Shown here: positions 28,801-38,800 of the stretch, in pieces
How positions within the stretch are numbered: the first letter of the stretch is position 1
How the letters are laid out: each line of letters starts with the position of its first letter
Source: Hymenolepis diminuta
Taxonomy: Eukaryota > Platyhelminthes > Cestoda > Cyclophyllidea > Hymenolepididae
DNA length: 64,000 nucleotides
Direction: 5' to 3'
NCBI GenBank assembly: GCA_900708905.1
Contig: CAADRB010000005.1
Location: 4,682,171 to 4,746,170, forward strand
The notes under the pieces: model-generated
Database searches by the model: none
What the model was told of the DNA's origin: nothing
The model's input: only the letters and a program-made list of their open reading frames with translations
Program-made: the position numbers and the translations under genes

Positions 28801-31800
28801 GAGGGACATAGGTCTCGTATCAGCAGGACAGTGGCGTTCGAGGGGATCAAGATCATGAATAGTCAACACGTTCTTCACTGCAGATAAATACCGAAGATTA
28901 GAGCACGCCAAACACTACTACTTTATTCATGTAGGCGACTCGCAACTTACACAACATTTGCGAGATGAGATACACCGACTGTCCCCAAAGAAAACGAGGA
29001 TCCGTGCGCAGTTTGAAATTACTTCTACGTATCTGAGAGCCCGGTTTCTCTCGTTCTGCAGCCAACGAGCCCTCCGGAACAAAGTAGTACTTTGGCAGCC
29101 ATGGATACTTCTCTGAAACTGGATGAACAAGAAGTTGTTCGAGATTTTCGCCAAATTGTTCCGCCTTTTCCATCTACAAAAGAGATAACTAAGAGAAATG
29201 CACAGAGAAGAGGCGAAATAAGAGTAAAATAAAAAAGTACCTCCTTATCAAAGTATGCGGCAATGACTTGATAAGCAAAGAACATTGGCCACTCATTTTC
29301 AATTCCGCGGAATTTGCCCAGTTCACCCTGTGAATAGAAGTCGCTGGATTCGAGCACAGTTGCGTAGCCATCACGAGTGAAGCGTTTGTAGCCGTAATTG
29401 CCCTTCAAGATCTCTACACGATCCATGGTAGCATGACGGATACTCGACGTGTGAATGGCGAAAGCTGGCCAAGAGATGGTTGGTATAAGAGCTGCGTCTG
29501 TGCCCTAGGAAAGAACAGTTGGATTAACCTCGGTAATCTACTTTTCATCATAAAGATCACCAGCAAATCTTTTCGAAATATTTATAGGACGCATTTTATT
29601 TGAAGAGATAGGTGGACGAAAACAATAATTTTATTACATCCCCACCAAGGATTATTCTGACTGAGAAATCTAATTTCCAGTACTACCATATACGGTGAAT
29701 AATTAAATCATCGTGATTCAAAATTGTGCGATGTTCTGGAGGAGGCCGATAAATGGCTTTACAGAACTTAGACAAAATTATATAAAATTTATGTTGTGAC
29801 ACCAAATCAATGTTTACGTTAAGCGAAGAATTACGATCTCAAAATTTGGTCACATCTGTTTATTTAATAGAGAAGTGTTGGTTAAATATCCTACTGTATG
29901 CTGCTGTTTATCGAGGACTAATGTGACGAAATAAACTATATCTAACCATGAACGAATATAAATCTAAAATAAATCGACAATATGGGAGTGCTATAACTGC
30001 CGACATAGACCACTAAGACAAGTTTCATCAAAACCAACACCCAAATCCACAAATTCCTCCAAAGGAGAAAACCACAAAACTTCCTGAACTGTTATTCGTA
30101 ATCCCCTAAAAGTAGAGACAACGTAGTTAAATCTATAGAATATTACAAATAATCTCGATTACCCGATCAGATATGAATCAACATACTTACAAGATGGCTT
30201 GTTTTAGTAAAATATCCCCTATTAGATTTTTGCTATTGTTCTGATATGCTCCAAATGTCTTTGATGCCTGTTAATGACTGTAGGAAAGTACAAATGAAAC
30301 AAAGTGGCATGACCATTCATTAAGATTAACTGGACAACAAGCTCTGAATATCACAAACATAAACTTACACAGAAACCCAGGGATCGAATCTTTGAAATTG
30401 AGCTTTGAAACATTTGAATATCAAAATTAATTATACTCCTTAGGAGAAAGTGGACAACTTAATGATGCCGGAATCCAATTAAAGCAAGATTTTTCAAATC
30501 CTGGTTCCGTTATATGCACATTTTGGAATCTTTATTTTATTTCCATTTTGCTATTCTGGGTGGTCAGATTTCGACTCAAGTCTAAACATTGAACTCCATT
30601 GTTTTATTAGACGAGACCATCATGGAGGATAGAGAAATATACAACTGATACTCTGTAGACTCCTTTACCCCTAATTTCAGATTTTCAAGGCTCTTTTAAG
30701 TGACAGCTTGGAAATTTATTTATTTAAAAAACTGAACCTTAGAGGTTAAAAAGTTTGTTAATATTCACGTTTCCTACGGCTTCAAATAAAATAAGGATGG
30801 CATCAGCAGCCCTTCATTTTTGACCAAAGGTCTCGGAACAAATAGTAAGGACGTGCCTTACAAATCATTTCTTAAACTTAAGCATGATAGATCGAAGCAA
30901 TAAGTAAAGCTGCTATATCAATTTATATAAGTGAGAATGAGGATGGCATACCTTAGATGCCGATTCACGAGGAAGTAGAGTACTCAAAATGCTACTATTC
31001 CTTGAATGTGCATCAATATCCGCAAACATGACCGTAGTGTGATCGCCCTCACTTCCAAAGATATTAAACCCTGACATTGATTCTAATGCCGCCTTAGCCA
31101 TACCGATTGAGCTCGCATGAAGCTCGGTGATGTCCCGATTCTGTTTGGAACCTCTTTCCCACATTCCATAGTCAGGAATCCGATAAGCTCGTTCAATGTA
31201 GAAGATGAGATTCTGCACAAAAGCAGCTTCGACTTTCGTGTGGATTATCTGAAGGCCAGAAAGGATCATTTGAGCAAGTTGCAGGACATAGAGACCAACA
31301 CAATCCATTTGCAGATGGCGATAACCCGTATCATCGACTGGAGTTCCAGTCTCATAGTCTAGACGGGTGTAAAGACATGTCTCCAGGTTTTGGGTCATCT
31401 TGAAATTTTCCAATCGATCAGCCTGACGCATCCACCCTAAGAGAATAGCTCGCATGCACTTAACAGCTGATTGACGAAGTTCATAACTTTGGCCAGAATC
31501 ATCACCTAACCGTCTTTAAAAAAGATTCAATCACTAATTGACAAATAAACATACTGAAAAGCGCGATGTAAAGCCCAAATTGCTGTTGCGCAGTAGACAT
31601 TGTCACGAACATGTGCTACACAGTTGAGAGGGGAAGTTTCTGGGCGTTGGGGAAAAAGACCACTGAATGGGTGCTGATATTTAATCAGCTGGTCATTGAC
31701 TATAAAAATTAATTGAAAACACCATAATTAATTCAAAAGGAAGTATTAATAACATTGAACCAAACTGTAAATAAACTAATTTTAAAGTAAACGATAAAAT

Positions 31801-31908
31801 TTACAGTTTGTAGCAAATTAAGCATTCAAATACACAGTCTGAATTACCTATCCGATAAAATTCGTTTAAATGCTGACGAATTTCTTCCTCTTCCCAACTC
31901 GATACCAT
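7809..31908 (-). CDS. PHKB: Phosphorylase b kinase regulatory subunit beta, 19 exons, 1195 aa
   Basis: Scaffold and regulatory subunit of the (alpha-beta-gamma-delta)4 phosphorylase kinase, which activates glycogen phosphorylase. Exons on the minus strand, 5' to 3': 31908-31848, 31699-31555, 31513-30952, 29504-29241, 29173-28951, 28877-28777, 27662-27543, 27467-27349, 27267-27171, 27076-26994, 26760-26670, 26595-26386, 26168-25882, 22141-21848, 20057-19792, 19721-19555, 10468-10236, 9191-9165, 8046-7809. All junctions are GT-AG and in phase, totalling 3,588 nt. The glucoamylase-like N-terminal part matches the family (motif YGMWERGSK, then TELHASS and FNIFGSEG), followed by [10 protein letters not shown] and [12 protein letters not shown]. 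The beta rather than alpha type is supported by these motifs and by the CaaX end CCIS, a farnesylation signal. The length is slightly above the vertebrate 1,093 aa. The start follows from the LNEFYRI match to the family N-terminus, which lies early in the protein. Exon 18 (27 nt) is the least certain. Confidence 0.93.
9165..9191 (-). other. PHKB: 27-nt microexon (exon 18) of the PHKB gene
   Basis: A TATGCAG acceptor and a GTACGT donor flank 27 bases that join exon 17 (phase 2) to exon 19 (phase 2). The microexon adds nine codons, and skipping it also keeps the frame, so it could be a cassette exon. It encodes an acidic, serine-containing stretch just before a KKPSRRRLS segment. Confidence 0.5.
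14335..14510 (+). repeat. Dispersed repeat family A/B, copy 1
   Basis: Contains the shared block reading gataaactacctttgaga, then gacttgag and a gattgacttctcc-like segment. The same block recurs at about 25.43, 40.04 and 40.40 kb. It lies about 300 bases upstream of the gag remnant, so it may be part of that element's LTR or 5' leader. Confidence 0.5.
14831..15620 (+). pseudogene. Degenerate Ty3/Gypsy-type gag remnant
   Basis: Reading across frames gives pieces typical of a Gypsy gag. These are an N-terminal stretch starting [13 protein letters not shown], a [14 protein letters not shown] segment near 15.14-15.17 kb, and a C-terminal cysteine-rich knuckle near 15.49-15.58 kb (CRFCG ... CNSCRRK). 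Several frameshifts and stops separate them, so no working protein is made. The pol part is missing. It sits on the strand opposite to PHKB, inside a large intron. Confidence 0.6.
15600..15690 (+). repeat. Dispersed repeat A/B, B-part copy
   Basis: Shares tacgttata, cattctggggtcttctgg and the following agtctccgatatgtt-like block with copies near 21.42 and 40.55 kb. It directly follows the gag knuckle. Confidence 0.5.
17305..17365 (+). repeat. tRNA-like SINE fragment
   Basis: Has a GGTCAA-type A-box-like start and, about 30 bases on, GGTTCGATGCTCATC, close to a tRNA B box. Similar spacing and words recur at 18.39 and 28.17 kb. Probably a tRNA-derived short repeat and not a working tRNA, because the arms do not fold well. 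Confidence 0.35.
18387..18445 (+). repeat. tRNA-like SINE fragment
   Basis: Contains ACGGTTAACAT, then TCTGT, GAGATCACAG and ATTCAATACTCATC in the same order as the copies at 17.3 and 28.17 kb. The B box is more decayed. Confidence 0.3.
20675..21370 (+). mobile_element. Internally deleted mariner-type transposon, copy 1
   Basis: The 5' end (cagatttggctcctaaagaa) and 3' end (tcaaatgtctcacgcactctg) resemble the inverted ends of the copy at 38.0-39.2 kb. A TA follows the 3' end, as expected for TA target duplication. The transposase frame is broken. Pieces show the N-terminal helix-turn-helix region ([13 protein letters not shown]), the linker ([12 protein letters not shown]) and a DKK version of the first catalytic aspartate motif. 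It then jumps from an LAMC segment straight to the 3' end, missing about 500 bases of catalytic domain. It lies in a PHKB intron. Confidence 0.65.
21390..21450 (+). repeat. Dispersed repeat A/B, B-part copy
   Basis: Carries tacgttata and cattctggggtcttctggag, as at 15.63 kb. It directly abuts the 3' end of mariner copy 1. Confidence 0.45.
22142..25881. other. 3.7-kb PHKB intron
   Basis: AT-rich intron between exons 13 and 14. Apart from one dispersed-repeat copy near 25.43 kb it shows no recognisable element. The 91-codon plus-strand open frame near 24.63 kb has no splice or family support. Confidence 0.5.
25425..25640 (+). repeat. Dispersed repeat family A/B, copy 2
   Basis: Shares the cagattgcatgataaactg, gagacgacgacttgag and ggttgacctcc words with the copies at 14.34, 40.04 and 40.40 kb, followed by a ttgtaattgaca stretch. 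It is diverged by point changes. Confidence 0.45.
28165..28235 (+). repeat. tRNA-like SINE fragment
   Basis: Contains TACGGTTAACATGC, TCTGT and a B-box-like AGGCTCGAAACCC followed by ATCA, in the order seen at 17.3 and 18.4 kb. It lies in a PHKB intron. Confidence 0.35.
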
Positions 31909-32163
31909 TTTGCAAAGGAGTACGTGACCTTAACCCTGACGTCACGAAGGCGGCGCGTTTTGGGAAAGCCAATTTTAACACACAAAAATGTACAAAATTG
32001 AAAATTTTCTTATTTGTGAATAATAAAATTAATAGTATTCTTTCTTTACTTTCCATATAAATTTAAATATTGAAGAACTGCTTGTTTTAATAAATAAGTG
32101 TGCGAATTGTCTGTATGCCCATCGTGTTTGTCCTTTCCCTTTCGGTGCATTATCAGCTCCGTA
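31909..32163. promoter_or_regulatory. Shared divergent promoter of PHKB and BAP18-like gene
   Basis: Only 255 bases separate the PHKB ATG (minus, 31908) from the BAP18-like ATG (plus, 32164). The segment next to PHKB is locally GC-rich (CGAAGGCGGCGCG at 31945-31957). It also contains a perfect CRE palindrome TGACGTCA at 31937-31944. No TATA box fits either gene, as is usual for housekeeping bidirectional promoters. Confidence 0.6.
31937..31944. promoter_or_regulatory. Perfect CRE palindrome (TGACGTCA)
   Basis: The consensus site for CREB/ATF factors lies 29 bases upstream of the PHKB start codon. cAMP signalling also activates phosphorylase kinase at protein level, so cAMP control of transcription would fit. 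Function is inferred only from the motif. Confidence 0.45.
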
Positions 32164-34137
32164 ATGGCGAATGCTCAAAAAGTTGCAAATATATTTGAGC
32201 TTGCCTCAGTAGCTTTCAAAAAAATGGCGGATCTCACCATCGATTTGAAGATATTTCAGGCACAATCTGAACAAGGTCCGTCTACAAGCAGCCGTTGGAC
32301 AATCATCGAGATCGAAGCTCTCAAAGAAGCTGTTGCTCGTTTCGGCAATGATCTCAATAAAATTGCCAGCATGATTGAAACTAAAACTGTCACCCAAATA
32401 AAGCATAAATTAAAGACTCAAGCTCTTGAAGGACCGACTTCTGAGCGTACCGAAGGCGAAGAAAATGAGGATGTCAAGGATGTGCATGAATTTCCTGAAA
32501 GTGAAATCCACATCACAGAACTTCCTCCTGTTTCAACTGTGTCTGTTGATCGTGGCAGAAGGAAGCAAACCTTCTCAGAGCGAAATGATTTCGAGACACC
32601 GGAAATGAAGGTACTCTTGTTATCGCGGTTTTTTATGTAATAATACACGCTTTCTGACAATTTTTTTACGTTCGTAGAAAAGACGAATAGATTCAACTTC
32701 ATCAGTACCGGCCGTTAAACAGAATACCCCTCTTGCTGTTCGCCCTTCAGCTCCAATTGTTCAACGATTGCCTGTTGGTGTTGCCCCTAACTCTTCTGTT
32801 TCTGTTAAACCTCGTGTTGCCACTCCTTCAGCCTCTACTATTCTCTCTCATGCTCATATGCGCAAACAAGCTATACCAACGGCTGATTCAAAATATGAAG
32901 ATTATTCTGATGTAAGTTGATAATTTCGTTGATTACTTACATTGTCTTTTTTTTAAAGATTCTTATCAACAGTACGAAGCTCATGAAAGAGCTGTCTAAT
33001 GATACAAAGAAGAGGCCTTTATTTGATGAAGGTTTTATAAGTCAACTGATTTTTTTGCACAATCAGTATTCTAGTTGATACGCTATTTATAATGCATATT
33101 TGAACAAAGTAATCCATTTTTGTGGCATAAACTAAAACTCTCTGCTGTTTCCAGGACTGAAGGCATTATTAGGTTAATAACTGTAAATTTCCGGGTGGTT
33201 ACATCAAGCCACTTCATTTTGCCAAATTTCTAGCCCAATTATAGCACAAAGTCAAACCTATTTATATTTGGTATAAAAAGGACTGTTTCGGACATCTATT
33301 TCACATAGTTTTAACATAAATAGAAATTGGAGTGTATACGACATAGTTTGTGCTCTAATATACAAACGCATCAATCCGATGGGTTATCTCAAATGGCGCG
33401 AGTGAAAAGCGTAATTCACTATTGAACTGCTTACTCGGTTCTTCAACTGCTAATTGACGATCGGATATACACCCATCGTTTCTTAGGTTTGTATTATCTG
33501 AGAGGAAATTTTTGTCCGAATGTGTGTTAAAAATATATAAATCTATGACTTCGGCATAAATAAGAGCCTTTACCATGGCTCTATGCCTTACCCATTCAAT
33601 TGATCAACTCAAATGAAAAATATGATGTGATTTTCCGTGTCGTACAAAATTTGAAATTTTCATGATTTAAGCGAGAGATGAGTGGGTGTAAAATTGAACA
33701 GTTTCTCTTTTCGACTCAAGTCATTTGCGCAGTATCATGAATGGCGTTATTTTGATCCCTATTCCTCTAATTAAACTCCTTTTTTGATAAACGGTTGGCG
33801 GAAATTAAGAATCTATTTTCGATTATTTTCAAAACATATAATGGGGTAGAGATATGTGTCTAGCAGAACTATATTGAAAAAGATACACATCTATCATGTA
33901 GCTAGTCCGATACGTTGTTTGAGTAAAGTTAGGAAAATTGGTAAACTATTGAATCGAATGACTACCAACAAGCACGTCGACTCTAAACTTAATCACACTA
34001 CTTTTTAGTTTGAAGGCGAAGATCCTTACGAAGACGTTCATAATGAGGATGATGACGACGATGATGAGATCTCCGATGAACCGTACTATTCGGAAGAGGA
34101 AGAAGGGTCGCCTGACGGTGGTGAAGGGAATCAGTAA
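32164..34137 (+). CDS. BAP18-like SANT-domain chromatin protein, 3 exons, 269 aa
   Basis: Exons 32164-32610, 32678-32911 and 34009-34137, all phase 0 with GT-AG introns. The N-terminus (KVANIFELASVAFKKMADLT) matches the KVGEIFSAAGAAFTKLGELT region of vertebrate BAP18 (C17orf49). A SANT/Myb-like domain follows at about residues 45-90 (RWTIIEIEALKEAVARFGND, then TVTQIKHKLKTQ). BAP18 is a nuclear subunit of NURF/BPTF and MLL1-type complexes. The middle exon is Pro/Ser/Val-rich, and the tail is strongly acidic (EDDDDDDE, YYSEEEEG). It is longer than the 172-aa human protein because of these extensions. The start is the ATG directly before the conserved block. The gene is divergent from PHKB and shares its promoter. 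A possible alternative last exon lies at 32959-33078. Confidence 0.85.
32959..33078 (+). other. Possible alternative terminal exon of the BAP18-like gene
   Basis: A tttttttaaag acceptor precedes 39 open codons plus a TGA, in phase with exon 2. The encoded tail is Lys/Asp-rich (STKLMKELSNDTKKRPLF) and would replace the acidic tail. It may equally be intron sequence that happens to be open. Confidence 0.3.
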
Positions 34138-35096
34138 TTTATCTTTTATTTCTCTCTTCCCACTTATCCTGCATTTAATCATGTATCCGACTTGGATTTG
34201 TGCCTCTGTAGATATTCTCCCCATCCCTTATCGTTCTCAATTTTGTATGCTTCCCAGTAGGGTGAATGTATGTGTGGATTTTGGGTAATAATTGTTCATT
34301 CCCATCCCCTCTGTACTCTATGTATATCCGTGAAATGAAATTTTTTGAACCAGTTAATGTATTTGATTGGTTAACTCATTGAAATCAACCTTGTGGGTTG
34401 TGGATGTTTTCTATCAGATCTTTAAGTAGTTAAGAACGTCTCTTGTTAAGTGCTAAGAAGTAGAATCACTTGTTATTGGTGCGCTTGTACATAATCTGAT
34501 GCGCGGCTTTTTGTTAGCTTTTCTCCGCGCTCCTTCATTATTACCTTTGCAGCCGATAGGTAATTTGCCAAACAAAAGCTTTTGTATTTCGTGAAGGACC
34601 GTCGTTATGTTGCAGAGTCCTAGGCTCTCCTTAACCTGCTACGTCCACTCAACTACAATCAAATTGCAACCCCGGTGAATGTCTTAAGATTTCACTGTGG
34701 CTGCACATTAGAAATTAGTTATAAAGAAAAATACGAACTCTCCCAAATCTACTGGGAGATTGTCAAAATTACTCATCCCTCTTAATTAACAAGCGATATC
34801 TTTCCTATTCCCAGGGGAACGTTTGTGTTTCATTGTTAATCATTGATTTTGTAATGAATCATTGATAAGGAGACTTTGTTCTCAGTTAGAGGTCTTAAGT
34901 TCATTTTTTTATAACCACTAGTTATTTAATCTTACAAAGAGGAAGTAGCAGTGAACAGTCAAAAGTGCAAAATGTTATTAGATAGCACCACTTGAAATCC
35001 AATCAGTAATTAATTTTGGAAGGATCGTTCTCATTGTTTTACGCTTTGCAGAATGTAGGAGCGTTTTAAGGTAGGTTCCCATTGAACGCTTGGACT
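34138..35096. other. 3' UTR/intergenic DNA after the BAP18-like gene
   Basis: About 1 kb without a supported reading frame. The first part is probably the 3' UTR of the BAP18-like gene. Nothing else was seen before the LTR-like repeat at 35097. Confidence 0.45.
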
Positions 35097-35594
35097 TGTT
35101 GGGTTAAGATAACAACTAACGGTTGGCAGCTAACAATTAACAACAGTAACCAATTCGTGGCTGTTTGAGTAAGAGCTAACAATTGTGGAGCAGAACACCA
35201 AGAGTTGATTAGATCAAAGTGCATTCAAGGCAGCCACACCAAGGATTGAAGTAAGAGAGAGGAGAGTGCTGAGGAAGAGACAAGGTGAGAGGGAAGTATA
35301 GAGCCGGTAACTGACACGCATGCATTATGTTTTTGAGTGGAAAAACAAAGACAGTTTTATATGAGTCACTTAAGTAAGGCCGCGAGGGAACATGAGCGTA
35401 GATGTACCTTTAAGTGAAGCAAGGCGGTTATAGGTAGGGGGAATTGATAAACACGTTTAGGCATTACAGGTGGGACTTTTGTGTCATACGGCCATAAAGA
35501 CGTCACCGCGGCTGCGTGGACGAAAAACCGAAGTATTGTCGTAGAGAATGCTAATAAAGAGTAATTCTGAAAATACATAGAGAATCATCCTCCA
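35097..35594 (+). mobile_element. Solo-LTR-like repeat, copy 1 (about 500 bp)
   Basis: Begins TGTTGGGTTAAGATAACAAC and ends CATCCTCCA, that is TG...CA like an LTR. It carries AATAAA about 45 bases before its end, as expected for an R/U5 poly(A) site. It aligns along its length with an inverted copy at 52089-52575 and, in its middle, with 59889-60085. No internal region or flanking partner was seen, so a solo LTR is most likely. A non-autonomous element is the alternative. Confidence 0.6.
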
Positions 35595-35879
35595 GGCTTT
35601 TCCGAGTAGAGAAAATAGGCATTTTTGGTTCGACTTAAAATGTCGAAATAATTCCAATGTAATATACTTTATTAGACGATGTGCAGAAAGAATATGAACT
35701 TTTTTATAGATAACACTATCAATTTGTTTGCATTACATTTAATGAAATATAGAAATAAACATAATGTACAGAAAGAACCTCAATTTTCCCTATAAACCAT
35801 CTTGATCAGGTAAGGAAGGGCCAAGTTGTAGGGACTAAGATACAGAACAAATAAGCAAGGCCATGAAAATCTCTACCTC

Positions 35880-38800
35880 TTATATCTCCATAAAATTAGC
35901 AATATCCACAGTAACCACAGATACATGGATTGTTCCTTTCAACTTAGCACGTTCCTCATTATTTTTTGCTTTCGTGTAGAGATTTTCCTCGAAATCTCCG
36001 GTCCCAGTCGACTCTGGAGCGTTTAAAATAACCTCTCCAAGAAATTCATCTGACCCGACCGTCTGTTTGTTATAGACCTGAAAAATTAAGTCGCATTAAC
36101 GTGTCCCATCAAGATCAAAGTGAAAAGTTTCCAACCAGTCCCTAAACCTACCTCGATTCTGATTGGTTGTTTCTTTGGTTTTGCGCGATAAAATACAAAA
36201 GCCTCGTTCCACGTGGGATTTGAAGTATCGCTGATCATACGTCCTGTACAGGAGTTATTTTCACAAAAAACTTTGCAATAGGGCGAGGATGTGGCTTTCA
36301 TTCCAAGGCCTTTCGATCTTAGACTTCCTAGATTTGCACCTCGAAGTATCTCGATTCGGGTGATGATTACTGGCGTTCCAGTAAAAATATCAAAAGGCCC
36401 TTTTGATGGTTTGTCGTAGATAAGCTCTCTGAAAATAGTGTAACACTCAGTACTATTTTGCATTAAGTAGAATGGAAATAATAAAAACGGTAACTGTTGA
36501 GTATTAATTCTAAGGAAAAACTTAATTTGAACTAAACATTGTATAACAACGAACTCCTGTAATTGATGTTGGTAAACAGCTTGTTTAAGAGATTTCGGTT
36601 CTTTTGTTTTAATAATCAATAACTGACCTTCTAGCTAAAATTAAATCTACAAAGTTATTTAAAAGTATTAGGAAAAAATCTGAATTATGCACGAGTTAGA
36701 CCAATAAACACTGATGAGAAATTAAGGAAATGCCAGCTAAACTTCAAATTTTGGAGATCACAAACTTCTCTGTTCGTAGCCATGGAAAAAGGCTAAAAAT
36801 AAAAGTGACATAGTACTCAAATTGAAGGAATATAATATTTTTATCTTTTCTAAATATTTTGCACCTAATGTTTGGGAATATTTTTAAAAAAACATAAATT
36901 TAAGATCAACTTCGTCTTAATGAATAATTTTTGACTGGTTAGTTGCAGCTAATACGCCTATTCTTAATGCAAAACTATACTGTCAGAAACAATTTACTTG
37001 TTCATCAGATTTCGCGGAAGATACATTCGAAGGAAGTAATCGGCTTCCTGCTGGGGTTCTTTAAGGAATGGGACAAGGATATATCGACCACGACAGAGTT
37101 TGTAACGACCAAACACTGCTCGATGTGCTTTCGCTGGACGAGCATCCACAACAGAACAGGTAGAAAGAAGGTGTGCCTTCACATCCCTATTGCTTTCCAC
37201 CTAAAATTAGCATGTATTTTGTGAGAGGGGGAATGACAAAGCAACGTAGAAGCAATATTATACGATGTGGTCTAGATATGACATTTCCTTTCTGGGTTTT
37301 TCTAGGTCCCTAGTAAGTATTCCGCCATACTAAGTATTTCGCTATGCTAAGTCGACACACTAATTTTCTTTCTCATCCTTTTAGATACACTTCTGAAAAC
37401 TAGTTATCATTCGGCTCAACCCTCTTATTTGATATCAGAGTTAGGCTATTACATTTTGTGATCAAAAGAACTGAGTTAACAAGCTAGAGAACTTTACACA
37501 TGCATATTAATTGCTCTCCAAGATAAGATGGTAGAGGTATTTCGAGAGATCATGAATCTATCTGATTTTAAACACGTTTGAGTCGGGCTGTTTACCACCA
37601 TCAATTATTTAGGCAAACGAGCTAATATCAAAAGATCAAAAGCTCCCATATTTTGAAGCTTGAATAGAGAACAAGGCAGAATGACTTACCTTGAGCAGAG
37701 CGAAGCCGATAGCAGGGGACGATGTATCCTCAATAACTTTTCGCGTTTCCAGATCCCATGCGTACTTTCGGTTGAGAGACACAAGGACTTCCTCTGGTGT
37801 ATCCTTGACCATTTCGAAAAGATACTAAAATAAAAATTAGCACGTATGCAAAAAGGCTTGGTACATCGTGATACATCAACCCCTGAATTGGTAGACGTGA
37901 ATTTTGACCACAACGATTCAAACAAACTCATTTATCGTTTGTGTTCAAATAATAGAAACAAGCACCTGGTAAAAGACTAATTTGCATTATTAGTCCATTA
38001 CAGAGTGTCTAAGGTAACTGAGGGCACTTATATTTTGTAATTTAAACCAATCCAACAATGATAATTAATGTGCACTAATGCAAGATTTCTAAAAGTTGTC
38101 AGATCTTTTTTGCGAAGTTAGAAAGGAGCTGCTGGGTGAAAACAATGGAGATGAGTTGGATGATAAGAGGAAGAGAAAAGAACATTTTCAACGCTCTGCT
38201 GATCCACCCAGAACACCTGAGTTTGTTAGGAGAGTGCATGGCATGGCATGATGGACGAAAATCGTGAGAAGTCGACGCGCGACATCTTGCCAAAGATTTT
38301 CGGGTGTCTGGAGACTTCGGATACAAATTATACGTTCTTTGGCGAGGTCAGTTTATGGTGACAAAAACGATTTAAGAGAATCGTTTAATGTGTGCAAAAG
38401 AACTCTTAAACAAATTGAAGAGCATCCAGAAGGAATGTACTTGATTTTTCTCCGACGAAAAATACTTCCACCAGGATGCAAAAGTCGATCTAAGAAATGA
38501 TAGATGGCTGGCTATGTGCGGGTGGACCCCACTGAAGTTCTAACTGTTATGCATGCACACGAAGTTTCCACTAACAGTGGTGTTTTTCGATGTTGAGAAG
38601 GGCAATGAAGAGCACATCATGACTCCCCACTTTTTTCACAGAGCCTTAGAGTCAATGCAGATGCAGATACCTACGTTGAGACTCCTCAAACTATTGCTTG
38701 AATAGTTGGATAAACAACGTAGCCAATGAAGGACCCTATGTCTACCCCAACAAGATTCGGCTCCATCTCATAAAGATCTCAAAATCCAGGATTGGATGGA

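Noticed and set aside
35366..35578. 70-codon minus-strand frame
   Set aside because: It lies entirely inside the LTR-like repeat.
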